Source: Mycolicibacter heraklionensis (GTDB lineage Bacteria; Actinomycetota; Actinomycetes; Mycobacteriales; Mycobacteriaceae). From it: a stretch of 64,000 bases of DNA. Location of the stretch: assembly GCF_001021505.1 (NCBI RefSeq), contig NZ_LDPO01000013.1, forward strand, positions 1 to 64,000, in the 5' to 3' direction. The notes under the pieces are model-generated. The model was not told where the DNA came from. It searched no databases and was given only the letters and a program-made list of their open reading frames with translations. Numbering within the stretch: the stretch's first letter is position 1; each line of letters begins with the position of its first letter. Made by a program: the position numbers and the translations under genes. Positions 26,744-35,049 of the stretch are shown one piece after another.

Positions 26744-26809
26744 GAATCCTGTCGGGGGCACCAGGTCAAGCCATGTTTTTAGGTAGCCCGGGCCGGATAC
26801 GGGCCGAAT
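26744..26809. repeat. Direct repeat copy 2 (decayed tRNA-Arg 3' end + flank, attR-like)
   Basis: This copy matches 23890-23955 at 60 of 66 positions. It keeps the tRNA-like GAATCCTGTCGGGGGCACCA and the same 46-nt flank, but no complete tRNA precedes it. All six differences are transitions. It marks the right edge of the islet. Confidence 0.8.
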
Positions 26810-26845
26810 AGGTGCGAACGATTGACCTGCACGGCGCTGCCGACT

Positions 26846-27040
26846 TTAGCGGGCCGGCACTGTTCGGTGCTTCTCGCCAGGATTGACGTGGGTCCAGTAA
26901 TGGGGGCTGTAGAGAGCGACTTCCTCACCATTCTTGGTGACCTCCAGGAGACCCCCGTCCCTGACCACGATGGCGTGGGCATCGTCGTAGGAGTCATAAC
27001 CGGCCTTGTCGCCGCGGGCGTAGTGGATCGTGAAAGCCAT
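26846..27040 (-). CDS. Small hypothetical protein
   Basis: A 64-residue protein (MAFTIHYARGDKAGYDSYDDAHAIVVRDGGLLEV...) with alternating strand-like segments and no membrane or signal segment. The amino-acid pattern looks like the small mycobacterial proteins that begin with a short beta sheet, but I do not recognise a named family. It has no clear ribosome site. It lies just outside the right repeat of the islet. Confidence 0.5.
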   Translation of the reverse strand: MAFTIHYARGDKAGYDSYDDAHAIVVRDGGLLEVTKNGEEVALYSPHYWTHVNPGEKHRTVPAR

Positions 27041-27164
27041 CGGCGAAAGCGTTCTCTACAGAGCCGGTACATCGATCCGCGGTGACGTTCCCGCCCAACT
27101 GTCCGTCATTAGTGGACAGCTGTCCGGCTAGAGTCACGTGAACTGACATAACCGAGGAGGCGCC

Positions 27165-27809
27165 GTGGGTCGACGTGAACGCAAGGCCGTGAAGAATCTC
27201 CGGGCTACGCGGGCCGCTGAGGCCAAGCTCGCAGCGGAAGACGCCAAGAAGGCAGAGCGCGCCCGCAAGCGGGAAGATGCCAAGGCGCAGTGGGATGCGC
27301 AGTCACCCGAGGAAAAGAAGGCGACCTTCAAGGTGCTGGCGGTCGTGATCGGCGTCGTGATCTTCATCTTCGTGCTCATCGGCGCCTGCAATGGTCATTC
27401 GGACGACGACAAGAACTCGACCTCAGCCACCACTACGTCGCGTACGCCTTACACCCCGCCGCCCGCGCCCGTTGTCCGGCCGGCGCCGACGAACGCCGAA
27501 GTGCAGAACGCGTTCCAGGCCTACATCGCAGAACGCGCCGGCGCAGGGGTCATGCTGGCGCAATCGGTCACCTCGGTGGCGGTCGCCGACGGTGTGGTGA
27601 CGGTGACAGCAGATCCGAGCCCTACCCTGCTGGAGCTGAGCCCGTTCGACAATCTCGCTGAGCTCTTCGGTACCCCCGTCGCATTCGATGATGACGACGG
27701 TGTTTGGCTGCGCGAGATCGTGCAGCGGGTCGACGTCGTCACCTCCACCGGCGCGTCGCTGGGATCGCTGACCGCAGCTCAGCTGCGCAAGATTGGGACC
27801 GGGGAATAG
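27165..27809 (+). CDS. Single-pass membrane protein, unknown function
   Basis: A 214-residue protein that starts with GTG after a perfect GAGGAGG ribosome site. Residues 1-55 are highly charged and helical (rich in Lys, Arg, Ala, Glu), residues 57-75 form one membrane helix (VLAVVIGVVIFIFVLIGAC), residues 80-105 a Ser/Thr/Pro linker, and the C-terminal ~105 residues a small compact domain (SVAVADGVVTVTADPSP; FDNLAELFGTPVAFDDDDGVW). The layout suggests a basic cytoplasmic tail and an extracytoplasmic domain. I do not recognise the family. Confidence 0.75.
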   Translation: MGRRERKAVKNLRATRAAEAKLAAEDAKKAERARKREDAKAQWDAQSPEEKKATFKVLAVVIGVVIFIFVLIGACNGHSDDDKNSTSATTTSRTPYTPPPAPVVRPAPTNAEVQNAFQAYIAERAGAGVMLAQSVTSVAVADGVVTVTADPSPTLLELSPFDNLAELFGTPVAFDDDDGVWLREIVQRVDVVTSTGASLGSLTAAQLRKIGTGE

Positions 27810-27857
27810 CGGCTGCCGGCGCCCCACCGCCCCGCCGCCGACCGGACCACACAGGGA

Positions 27858-29441
27858 TCACCTCCGGGGAATGCACTCGCACCCGAACCCGATGTCACCG
27901 AGGCGCTGGGCGCTGATCCGTCCACAGCGGCGGCACCGGACGTGGTGTGGGTCGTAGGGCAGTGACGGTGCGGTCAGCGGGCCGAGGTAGTCGTAGCCGT
28001 TCCCCTCGGCGTGAGCCTGGGACTCCTCGTACGGCACGGGACTCAGGTCCGAGACGCCGACGAGCACGGAGCGTTGGTGGGCGGCCCACCCACGCCAGAA
28101 ACAGGCCCGACAGGTATCCTCGCCGACCTGGTTCTTGTCGAGGGTGTAGACGAACCGGTAGTGGGCCGTCACCGCGCAGACCAGGCACTCGGTCAGCTGC
28201 CAGTCCTCGGGCCGGGTGAACGGCTCCAGCGGCCTGATGCCGCCCTGCCACTGAATCTGGGTTATGTGCTCGTCGCACCACGTCGGCTTCGACCGCGTGC
28301 GAAACGCAGCGGTGTTGCCGCAGCCCGGCTCCGAGCACAGCTGGTCGGTGGGCACCCGGTGCCGATGCAACGGCCTCGGCGGGGGCAAGGGTGCCGGTGG
28401 ATCGAGCGGCCGGACATCGCGTTCGTCCAGCGCCGTCGCCCGTACCTTGCTCGGCAGCGGCTCCGTCAGTACGGCCTCCTCGGTGTCAAGCAGGCTCTCG
28501 GCGTCCAGCGGCACGCCGTCGAGGCAGCGCAGGAAGTCGTCCTCGGTCATCACTTCGATGTCCTGGCCCTTGTCCTGCAATGCGAACGCAGCCTCGGCCT
28601 TCTTAGTCAGCGCGGCGCCGGGGCGGAGCACCGCCGGATTGACGTCCCCGACGACGAGCACGTTGGTCCGCTTGGTGGTCGCCTTCTCCGGGACCGCGCC
28701 GACCTTCACACACTCGTCCCAGGCGACCTGGCGGGTCATCGTCATCAGAGCGCCAGTGAACACCACCACCCGGCCGTAGAGATAGCCGTCCGGGTCGGCG
28801 TCGACGTTCGCCTCGGCGCGGGTCAGCGTCGACGAGCCGCCATGCTGGATCGCGACGCTTCCCCGGTAGACGCCGCCGCTCATCTGGCCGATACGGACTC
28901 CGGCGGCGTGGGCCAGTTCGTCGAGGTCGTCCACTGCCCGCTCGGCGGCGAGCCGGGCCACGATGTCAGTGACCGCCAGGGCGTCGGCCAGCGGGTCGTG
29001 GTGGTCCTCGCCGAGGTGCCCACCGAGGGAGTCGACCACGAACGGCAGTCGGTAGGACGGGAGCTTCATCATCCGCCGCGCCATGACCAGCGTGCAGACG
29101 AACTGCACCTCTGGCCACGCCATCCCGTCGGCGATGCAGGCGTAGCGGATGACGCCGATGTCGAACCCGGCGTTGTGGGCGACCAGAACGTCGTCGCCGA
29201 TGAAGTCGAGGATCAAAGGCAGCATGTCTCGCCAGCGCGGCTCGTCGGCAACCATGTCGGCGGTGATGCCGTGTACCCACACGTTGAAAGGGGAGAAGTA
29301 GTCGACCGCCTCGGGCGGGCGCATCAACCAGCGTGCCTGGGCAACGGGCCGCCCGTCACGCACGCGGACCAGGCCCACCGCACACGGGGAGCCGCGGTAG
29401 GCGTTGGCGGTTTCGAAGTCGATGGCGGTGTAGTCCATCAT
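27858..29441 (-). CDS. DEDDh 3'-5' exonuclease with BRCT and Cys-rich zinc-binding tail
   Basis: The 527-residue protein has an N-terminal DnaQ-like exonuclease domain with all DEDDh motifs: YTAIDFETAN (DxE), HNAGFDIGVI and HDPLADALAVTD. A BRCT-like domain follows (LYGRVVVFTGALMTMTRQVAWDE... MTEDDFLRCL, about residues 215-310). The C-terminal ~200 residues hold three Cys clusters likely to bind zinc: CSEPGCGN...WCDEH, CLVCAV...CRACF and CRRCG...CECI. It is related to the epsilon-like proteins of actinobacteria, not to replicative DnaQ itself. ATG 29441 overlaps the stop of the upstream gene (ATGA); ATG 29438 is an alternative. Substrate unknown. Confidence 0.85.
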   Translation of the reverse strand: MMDYTAIDFETANAYRGSPCAVGLVRVRDGRPVAQARWLMRPPEAVDYFSPFNVWVHGITADMVADEPRWRDMLPLILDFIGDDVLVAHNAGFDIGVIRYACIADGMAWPEVQFVCTLVMARRMMKLPSYRLPFVVDSLGGHLGEDHHDPLADALAVTDIVARLAAERAVDDLDELAHAAGVRIGQMSGGVYRGSVAIQHGGSSTLTRAEANVDADPDGYLYGRVVVFTGALMTMTRQVAWDECVKVGAVPEKATTKRTNVLVVGDVNPAVLRPGAALTKKAEAAFALQDKGQDIEVMTEDDFLRCLDGVPLDAESLLDTEEAVLTEPLPSKVRATALDERDVRPLDPPAPLPPPRPLHRHRVPTDQLCSEPGCGNTAAFRTRSKPTWCDEHITQIQWQGGIRPLEPFTRPEDWQLTECLVCAVTAHYRFVYTLDKNQVGEDTCRACFWRGWAAHQRSVLVGVSDLSPVPYEESQAHAEGNGYDYLGPLTAPSLPYDPHHVRCRRCGRISAQRLGDIGFGCECIPRR

Positions 29442-30130
29442 CGTTTCAACGGCTCCGGCGTGATGAGCTCTGCGAACTCCGGCGGAAGCTCTGTCAGCTT
29501 CGGGTCGCAAAGTTCCGCGGGCATGATCGGCCGCAATACCCTTGTCTTGGTCTTGGTGGGGAGGCTGCGACGAGCGCGTTGCGCGTCCGTATGGAGCCAG
29601 AACCGCCACGCGGCGGCGACGTAATTGGCGGTTGCCAGCGCACGAAACTCCGGCCGGTCACACTCGTCGGGGATCAGCTCCGGCACCGCCCTGGGGAAGT
29701 CCGGATCGACGAGTTGCCGCGTGGAGGTTCGCGCAGCCGTGACCGCCTCGTCGATGCGCTGTTGATAGACAACAGTCACCTTGATCAGGGCGTCGAAGAC
29801 GTCATGGGTGAGGGGTTTCACAAACGGAACTGGTGCCACAGTGCCGGCGGTGAGGACTACTGCACGGTGGGCGGTCAGCGATCGAATCTTGGTTTCGTAG
29901 CGCTCATCGTCGTGTGCGATGACGATGGCGTTGGTGTGGTTGACCCGGAGACCTTTCAGCTCGTCGTTGTCGCCGTCGCGTTTCAAGCGGGAATCCTCGA
30001 TCCGGCTGGTCAGCCACACTGCGGTGGCTTCCGACGACGGTTGCCTGTCCACGATCGCGAACCCGAGCATGGCCCTCCTCGACGCGTGTTGCGCCGCGGT
30101 ATTGGACGGCGGCTCATAGAGGATATCCAT
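29438..30130 (-). CDS. Hypothetical protein paired with the exonuclease gene
   Basis: A 230-residue soluble protein I cannot assign. It has the segments LKGLRVNHTNAIVIAHDDERYETKIRSL and EFRALATANYVAAAWRFWLHTD, no signal peptide and no membrane helix. Its stop overlaps the exonuclease start by 4 nt, so the two are probably cotranslated and may work together on nucleic acids. The start ATG 30130 follows no obvious ribosome site. Confidence 0.65.
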   Translation of the reverse strand: MDILYEPPSNTAAQHASRRAMLGFAIVDRQPSSEATAVWLTSRIEDSRLKRDGDNDELKGLRVNHTNAIVIAHDDERYETKIRSLTAHRAVVLTAGTVAPVPFVKPLTHDVFDALIKVTVVYQQRIDEAVTAARTSTRQLVDPDFPRAVPELIPDECDRPEFRALATANYVAAAWRFWLHTDAQRARRSLPTKTKTRVLRPIMPAELCDPKLTELPPEFAELITPEPLKR

Positions 30131-30201
30131 CCGTTCTGTTCTTGGAGACGAATGTATGTCGCGGTGCCTTGTGATGCGCCAACCGGGAATACTTGGCCAC
30201 C

Positions 30202-30495
30202 ATGATGGACGGCGAAATCAAGCGACTGCTGACTCCGCCGGCACGCCGCGGCGTCAACGAGATGAAGCTGCAGATCAGCGAGATCGGACCCGGCTCGCAC
30301 GTCGGTGTGGCGTTCAGCGATTCTGTTTTCGGCATCTACGCCGTGTGGGGCAAAGCTGCGCGCGCCTGCCACGGCGAGCTGGTCCTCGGGGCCACACCTA
30401 CAAGGCCCTGCAGTTATTTGGACCCCTACGACGGGCATCATTGCGTCGAGTTAGCCGTCAATCTGCAATCAGCGTGCACCGAGGCCACGCACTAA
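30202..30495 (+). CDS. Small hypothetical protein
   Basis: About 97 residues from ATG 30202 (MMDGEIKRLLTPPARRGVNEMKLQ...). The middle part (GSHVGVAFSDSVFGIYAVWG) looks like a folded beta segment, while the last ~35 residues are irregular and Cys-rich and may come from a frameshift. It is divergent from the gene at 29438-30130. It could be a short real protein or the front part of a broken one. Confidence 0.35.
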   Translation: MMDGEIKRLLTPPARRGVNEMKLQISEIGPGSHVGVAFSDSVFGIYAVWGKAARACHGELVLGATPTRPCSYLDPYDGHHCVELAVNLQSACTEATH

Positions 30496-30515
30496 ATGAC
30501 GCTTGCCGACAAAGC

Positions 30516-30544
30516 TAGCGACACTTATATGCTAAGTGTCGCTA
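30516..30544. promoter_or_regulatory. Perfect palindromic operator overlapping the fic promoter
   Basis: TAGCGACACTTA and its exact reverse complement TAAGTGTCGCTA are separated by five bases (TATGC). A third half-site GCGACACTT lies at 30558-30566, just after the start codon. A -10-like TATCAT (30543-30548) ends 6 nt before the ATG, as in mycobacterial leaderless promoters. The operator therefore covers the promoter of the Fic gene. Confidence 0.7.
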
Positions 30545-30554
30545 TCATTGATCT

Positions 30555-31727
30555 ATGGCGACACTTGCTCCGTTGACCTATGAGACCCTGCAATGGCAGC
30601 CGAGTCTTGATCATGGGTACTCCCGAAGCTCTCGCCGGGGAGGTCCGTACTCAGCGGCGGTCCCTGTTGCCGTCGCTGACCTGGATATTGCGTTGCCGCC
30701 GTCCGCTCACGCCGAGATGGAGGACGCCAGCCACGAGATCGCCCGCTTCGATGCCGAACTCGGTGGGGAGATTGTGCCTTTCGCCTCGGTGCTGTTGCGC
30801 TCAGAGTCTGCGGCCAGTTCCCGCATCGAGAATCTCACCGCCTCGGCCCGATCCGTCGCCGAGGCGGAGTTGCCGAACGGGAAGGGCAAGCCCAACGCCG
30901 AGCTCATCGTGGCCAATACAGCGGCGATGCAGGCCGCGATCGCCCTGTCTGACACCATCACGGCGGAGGCGATCCTGGCCATGCACGCTGCGTTGCTGGA
31001 GGGCCAGACGCGGCACACGCCCGGACAGTGGCGCACTGAGCCGGTGTGGATCGGGGGAGGGAACAGTCCGCTCTCGGCTGAGTTCGTTGCTCCTGATCAC
31101 ACTCGTGTGCCGGCGGCGATCGATGACTTGATTGTGTACGCGCAGCGAAGCGATGCCCCGCTGTTGGCGCAGATCGCGGTGACTCATGCCCAGTTCGAGA
31201 CCATTCACCCGTTTACCGACGGCAACGGCCGCACCGGCAGGGTGTTGGTCCAAGCGATGTTGCGCAACAAAGGCTTGACCCGGCAAATCACCGTTCCGGT
31301 TTCGGCTGGGTTGTTGGCTGACACGGCGGGCTACATCGACGCGCTCACCGTTTACCGCCAGGGCGATGCGGTCCCGATCGTCGAGAGGTTTGCCCAGGCG
31401 AGCATCCGGGCCGTCGTCAACGGCAGACAACTCATCACCGAACTGCGCGAGATACGGTCCAGCTGGAATGAGCGAGTCACCGCACGATCGGACTCGGCGG
31501 CGTGGAAGGTCGCTGATCTTCTGACCCGGCGGCCGGTTGTCAACAGTGCGCTGCTGCGCGACGAACTCGGCCTGCGCACGGATCATTTACGCCGCTATCT
31601 CGATCCGCTCGCCGAAGCTGGGATTGTCGTGGAATCCTCGGGTCGAACACGTGACCGGATTTGGCGTGCACCGGAGATCCTCGACGCCCTTGACGCATTC
31701 GCTGAGCGGGCAGGACGACGCGGCTGA
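30555..31727 (+). CDS. Fic-domain protein with autoinhibitory motif and C-terminal winged helix
   Basis: Fic enzymes usually transfer AMP from ATP to a target protein. The 390-residue protein has the active-site motif HPFTDGNGRTGR at residues 218-229 and an N-terminal inhibitory motif SSRIEN at residues 88-93, which fits the (S/T)xxxE(G/N) rule for class II Fic proteins, whose inhibitory helix lies in front of the Fic core. The C-terminal ~75 residues (VADLLTRRPVVNSALLRDELGL...LRRYLDPLAEAGIVVESSG) form a winged helix, a common DNA-binding add-on in these proteins. The palindrome over its own promoter suggests autorepression. The protein target is unknown. Confidence 0.9.
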   Translation: MATLAPLTYETLQWQPSLDHGYSRSSRRGGPYSAAVPVAVADLDIALPPSAHAEMEDASHEIARFDAELGGEIVPFASVLLRSESAASSRIENLTASARSVAEAELPNGKGKPNAELIVANTAAMQAAIALSDTITAEAILAMHAALLEGQTRHTPGQWRTEPVWIGGGNSPLSAEFVAPDHTRVPAAIDDLIVYAQRSDAPLLAQIAVTHAQFETIHPFTDGNGRTGRVLVQAMLRNKGLTRQITVPVSAGLLADTAGYIDALTVYRQGDAVPIVERFAQASIRAVVNGRQLITELREIRSSWNERVTARSDSAAWKVADLLTRRPVVNSALLRDELGLRTDHLRRYLDPLAEAGIVVESSGRTRDRIWRAPEILDALDAFAERAGRRG

Positions 31728-31908
31728 CGAACGGGCGACCGCGATCCGCACCACTCGTCACCCCCGCCTGCCCGATGACCTCGCATCGGTTTCCTAAAGG
31801 AATACCGAGCGATCCCCCGCCCGTTACAACGGCAAGGCCCGCCCCATCGAACTGAGCTCCTGAACTGCACCTACGTCATACACTCATCCCGCGACGGGTG
31901 GGTGGGCG

Positions 31909-34629
31909 ATGGACACGATCAATGATGTGACCCGACGCGCCGAATGGTGCGCAGTGACGACATTCTTCGATCGTCCGTGGGAAGAGCCCGGTGCGCTGAT
32001 TATTGACGGCGACGCAGGTATCGGCAAGACGACGTTCTGGTTGGCGGCATGTGATTACGCCCGACGCAACGGAGTTCGCGTGCTCTCAGCGCGCCCGGTG
32101 GCCGCTGAGGCGGTGCTGGCGTACGCCGCCGTGGCCGACCTGCTTTCGGGGGTGGAGCCGGAGGTCTGGGCGAATTTCCCTGATCCCCAGCGACGTGCCC
32201 TCGACCACATCCTGTTGCGTTCAGCGCACGGCGGCACCACCGCCGACCAGCGGACGCTCGCCGCAGCGCTGCTGGCGGTGATCGAGGCACTCGCCCAACG
32301 TCAACGGGTGTTGCTGGCCATCGACGACCTGCAGTGGTTGGATCCATCGAGCGCCTTGGTGATCAGCTTTGTGACGCGGCGGCTGCGCGGACCTGCGGCT
32401 GTGCTGGCCACCGTCCGCACCGGTGTCAACGAAACCCGGGCAATCACGCTGCCACTGCCCGCACCGGACGCGACACAGCGGATCACCTTGCCGCCGATGA
32501 AACTTGGCGATCTCCACCTGGTTGTGTCGCGACGGCTCGGACGATCTATCGCGCGCCCGGCCATGGTCCGCATCCACGAGGTGTCAGGTGGAAACCCCTT
32601 CTACGCAATCGAACTCGCGCGAAGCATCCAGAACGGTGTCGCGGCCAACGACTTCCGATTGGCGGGCACGCTCTCGGAGGTGGTGCGGGCGCGATTGGAT
32701 GGGCTGCGCGGCGATCTCCAGGAGTTGCTGCTTGCAGCGGCGTGCCTGGGCAGGCCCACCGTCGAGTTGTTGGCGGACGCGCTCGCGATGGATGCGGCAC
32801 AGCTTCGGCCGCTGTTGGAGCAGGCCGAGGCAGCCGGGGTGCTGGTACTCGACGGACACAAAGTTCGCTTCTCTCATCCGCTGTTGGCAACGGGCGTCAC
32901 AAGCGACGCGTCAGCGGCCCGGCGCCGGGACATGCATCGTCGGCTGGCGCAGATTGTGACCGAACCCGAACTCCGGGCGCGCCATTTGGCCTTCGCCGCG
33001 ACCCATGCTGACCCGGCAACGCTGAAGGCCCTGGATACGGGAGCTGAGATCGCGGGCATGCGGGGCGCACCGGCCGTCGCCGCGGAGCTGACCGACCTGG
33101 CGATCGGGCTCGGCGGTGACACCGTGCAGCGTCAGGTGAGCTCGGCGCGAAACCATTTCAACGCCGGCGACGCCGCCACCGCCCGTGCGATGCTGCTGCG
33201 GGCCATCGAACGCGACGGGCCCGCACCGTTGCGTGCCGAAGCCCTGCACCTGCTTGCGATGCTGAGCCAGTTCGAGGACAGCCTGATCGACGCGGCCGGT
33301 TATCTCGAGCGTGCTCTCGATCATGCGGGAGACACATCGGGATTGCGGGTGCAGATCCTGGTGCTGAAGTCGTGGATCGAGGTCCGGATCGGGCGGGCGG
33401 TGTCGTCGGAACAGACCGTCGAGGCAGCGGTCGAGGACGCCGAGCGGCTCGGGGAGCCGGCCCTGCTCGGCCAGGCCCTGGCCATGTCGGTGGTGGTGCA
33501 CCTGCTGTGCGGGAACGGTTTCGACGACGGTGTTCGCCGGCGCGCGCGGACGCTGGAGGGGCGCGCGACGTTGACCAACGCCATGGCATTGTCCTGGGTG
33601 GGCGAACTGGCTGCGGCCAGCGTCGAGTTCGAGGCGGTCCGGCGGCACTGTATTGAGCATGCCTACGAAAGCGACCTGGTCTTCGTGTCGTTTCACAGCG
33701 TGCTCAATGAGATCTGGCGCGGCGACTTCGCTCGGGCCGCGCTCATCGCCGAAGACAGCGTCGAACGGGCACGCCAGCTCGACGGGGCGCTGCAGCTGTC
33801 CGCGGCGATGACCGCCCGGGCCATCGTGGCCGCCTACGCCGGGCACGTCGACGACGCGCGCACGGACTTGCACGAGTCGACGACGCCGATCGTGCGTAGC
33901 GGTTCGCAGCTGCTGACCGGGTGGGTCGTCGCGGCGCTGGGTTTCCTGGAGGTATCGCTCGGCAACTATCCGGCCGCGATGGACGTGTTGTCGCCGCTGC
34001 TGCCCACAATCAGCGCGAACGCGACCGAGATATTCGTCGCCGGGTTTGTGCCCGACGCCGTCGAGGCGCTGGTTCAAGTGGGGCGCATCGATGACGCCGA
34101 ACCGCTGGTCGAGGCGTTGGCGGTGAACGGGCACCGGCTGGACCGGCCGTGGATGCTGGCCGTCGCCGAGCGCGGTCGCGCGATGCTGCTGGCCGCACAC
34201 GGTGACCTGGACGGCGCCAGTGCGGCCGCTACGCTCGCGATCGGCCACCACGACCGGCTGGCAATGCCGTTCGAGCGAGCGCGAACGTTGTTGCTGCTCG
34301 GGCAATTACAGCGGAGACAGCGCAGAAAGGACGCCTCGGCACACACCATCCGGGAGGCACTGGCCGTCTTCGAGGAGCTGCAGACGCCGTTGTGGGCCGG
34401 GCGTGCCCGCGCCGAACTGGAACGATCCAGCGTGGGTCGACAACGCGGCGCCGGACTGACCCCGTCCGAGCAACGGGTGGCCGAGCTGGCTGCGTCGGGC
34501 ATGACCAATCGCGACGTCGCGGCGGCCTTGTTCATCAGTCCGAAAACGGTCGAGGCCAACCTTTCTCGCGTGTATCGCAAGCTGGCGATTCATTCGCGGG
34601 CCGAACTCGGTCAACACATGCGCAGATGA
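31909..34629 (+). CDS. Large ATP-binding LuxR-family regulator (LAL type)
   Basis: The 906-residue protein has an AAA/STAND ATPase domain with Walker A GDAGIGKTT at residues 34-42 and Walker B VLLAIDDLQWLDPSS, a long central TPR-like helical region, and a C-terminal LuxR helix-turn-helix (LTPSEQRVAELAASGMTNRD...ISPKTVEANLSRVYRKL). LAL/MalT-type regulators use ATP and a ligand or partner to activate transcription. It stands alone; its target is not evident from the neighbours. Its last 19 nt overlap the opposing gene at 34611. The 181 bp before it hold no gene. Confidence 0.92.
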   Translation: MDTINDVTRRAEWCAVTTFFDRPWEEPGALIIDGDAGIGKTTFWLAACDYARRNGVRVLSARPVAAEAVLAYAAVADLLSGVEPEVWANFPDPQRRALDHILLRSAHGGTTADQRTLAAALLAVIEALAQRQRVLLAIDDLQWLDPSSALVISFVTRRLRGPAAVLATVRTGVNETRAITLPLPAPDATQRITLPPMKLGDLHLVVSRRLGRSIARPAMVRIHEVSGGNPFYAIELARSIQNGVAANDFRLAGTLSEVVRARLDGLRGDLQELLLAAACLGRPTVELLADALAMDAAQLRPLLEQAEAAGVLVLDGHKVRFSHPLLATGVTSDASAARRRDMHRRLAQIVTEPELRARHLAFAATHADPATLKALDTGAEIAGMRGAPAVAAELTDLAIGLGGDTVQRQVSSARNHFNAGDAATARAMLLRAIERDGPAPLRAEALHLLAMLSQFEDSLIDAAGYLERALDHAGDTSGLRVQILVLKSWIEVRIGRAVSSEQTVEAAVEDAERLGEPALLGQALAMSVVVHLLCGNGFDDGVRRRARTLEGRATLTNAMALSWVGELAAASVEFEAVRRHCIEHAYESDLVFVSFHSVLNEIWRGDFARAALIAEDSVERARQLDGALQLSAAMTARAIVAAYAGHVDDARTDLHESTTPIVRSGSQLLTGWVVAALGFLEVSLGNYPAAMDVLSPLLPTISANATEIFVAGFVPDAVEALVQVGRIDDAEPLVEALAVNGHRLDRPWMLAVAERGRAMLLAAHGDLDGASAAATLAIGHHDRLAMPFERARTLLLLGQLQRRQRRKDASAHTIREALAVFEELQTPLWAGRARAELERSSVGRQRGAGLTPSEQRVAELAASGMTNRDVAAALFISPKTVEANLSRVYRKLAIHSRAELGQHMRR

Positions 34630-34895
34630 ACCCCTGCTGCGGACGTGATCCGCTGCGCCGACATGCCGGCGCGCTCGCACACCTGCGCCACCACCCGCGC
34701 GGAGGCGGCAATGAACACCCCGAACAGCATGGCGTCACCGGGTAGGGCGATCACCCCGAGCAGCCGGATGGGCGTGCCATCGGCCGAGACCTCGGCGACG
34801 GCCCCGTCGAGGCGGGCGGCGGTGGGGTGCACCGGTGCGTCGGCCAGGTCTTGGCAATACCATTCGGCCAAAAAATAGGCCTCGGGCAAACCCAT
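34611..34895 (-). CDS. Small conserved-type hypothetical protein
   Basis: A 94-residue protein (MGLPEAYFLAEWYCQDLADAP...RLLGVIALPGDAMLFGVFIAASARVVAQVCERAGM). The pattern of two ferredoxin-like beta-alpha-beta units recalls the short DUF4242-like (nickel-responsive-regulator-like fold) proteins common in mycobacteria; this is a resemblance, not a proven match. It is tail-to-tail with the LuxR gene, overlapping it by 19 nt. Confidence 0.65.
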   Translation of the reverse strand: MGLPEAYFLAEWYCQDLADAPVHPTAARLDGAVAEVSADGTPIRLLGVIALPGDAMLFGVFIAASARVVAQVCERAGMSAQRITSAAGVHLRMC

Positions 34896-34927
34896 GGTGC
34901 GAGGCTACGTCGCCGCCTCCCGCGGGG

Positions 34928-34993
34928 AAATCGGGTGTTTCCCTACCCCTACCTCAGCGCCATGACAGCAAAAACAAGGGAAACACCCGATTT
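34928..34993. promoter_or_regulatory. 17-bp perfect inverted repeat upstream of PGRS gene 1
   Basis: AAATCGGGTGTTTCCCT (34928-34944) and its exact reverse complement (34977-34993) flank a 32-nt loop. Each arm contains the AGGGAAACACCC element that resembles motifs upstream of the other two PGRS genes (44358-44369 and 62801-62812). The right arm ends 56 nt before the PGRS ATG. It may be a regulatory site or an RNA hairpin; it lies between divergent genes (34895 on the minus strand and 35050 on the plus strand). Confidence 0.6.
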
Positions 34994-35049
34994 ATCGGAC
35001 TCTCGAGCGTTATTAGCGTCAACGCTGACTGAGATCGGGAGGTGCTGTC

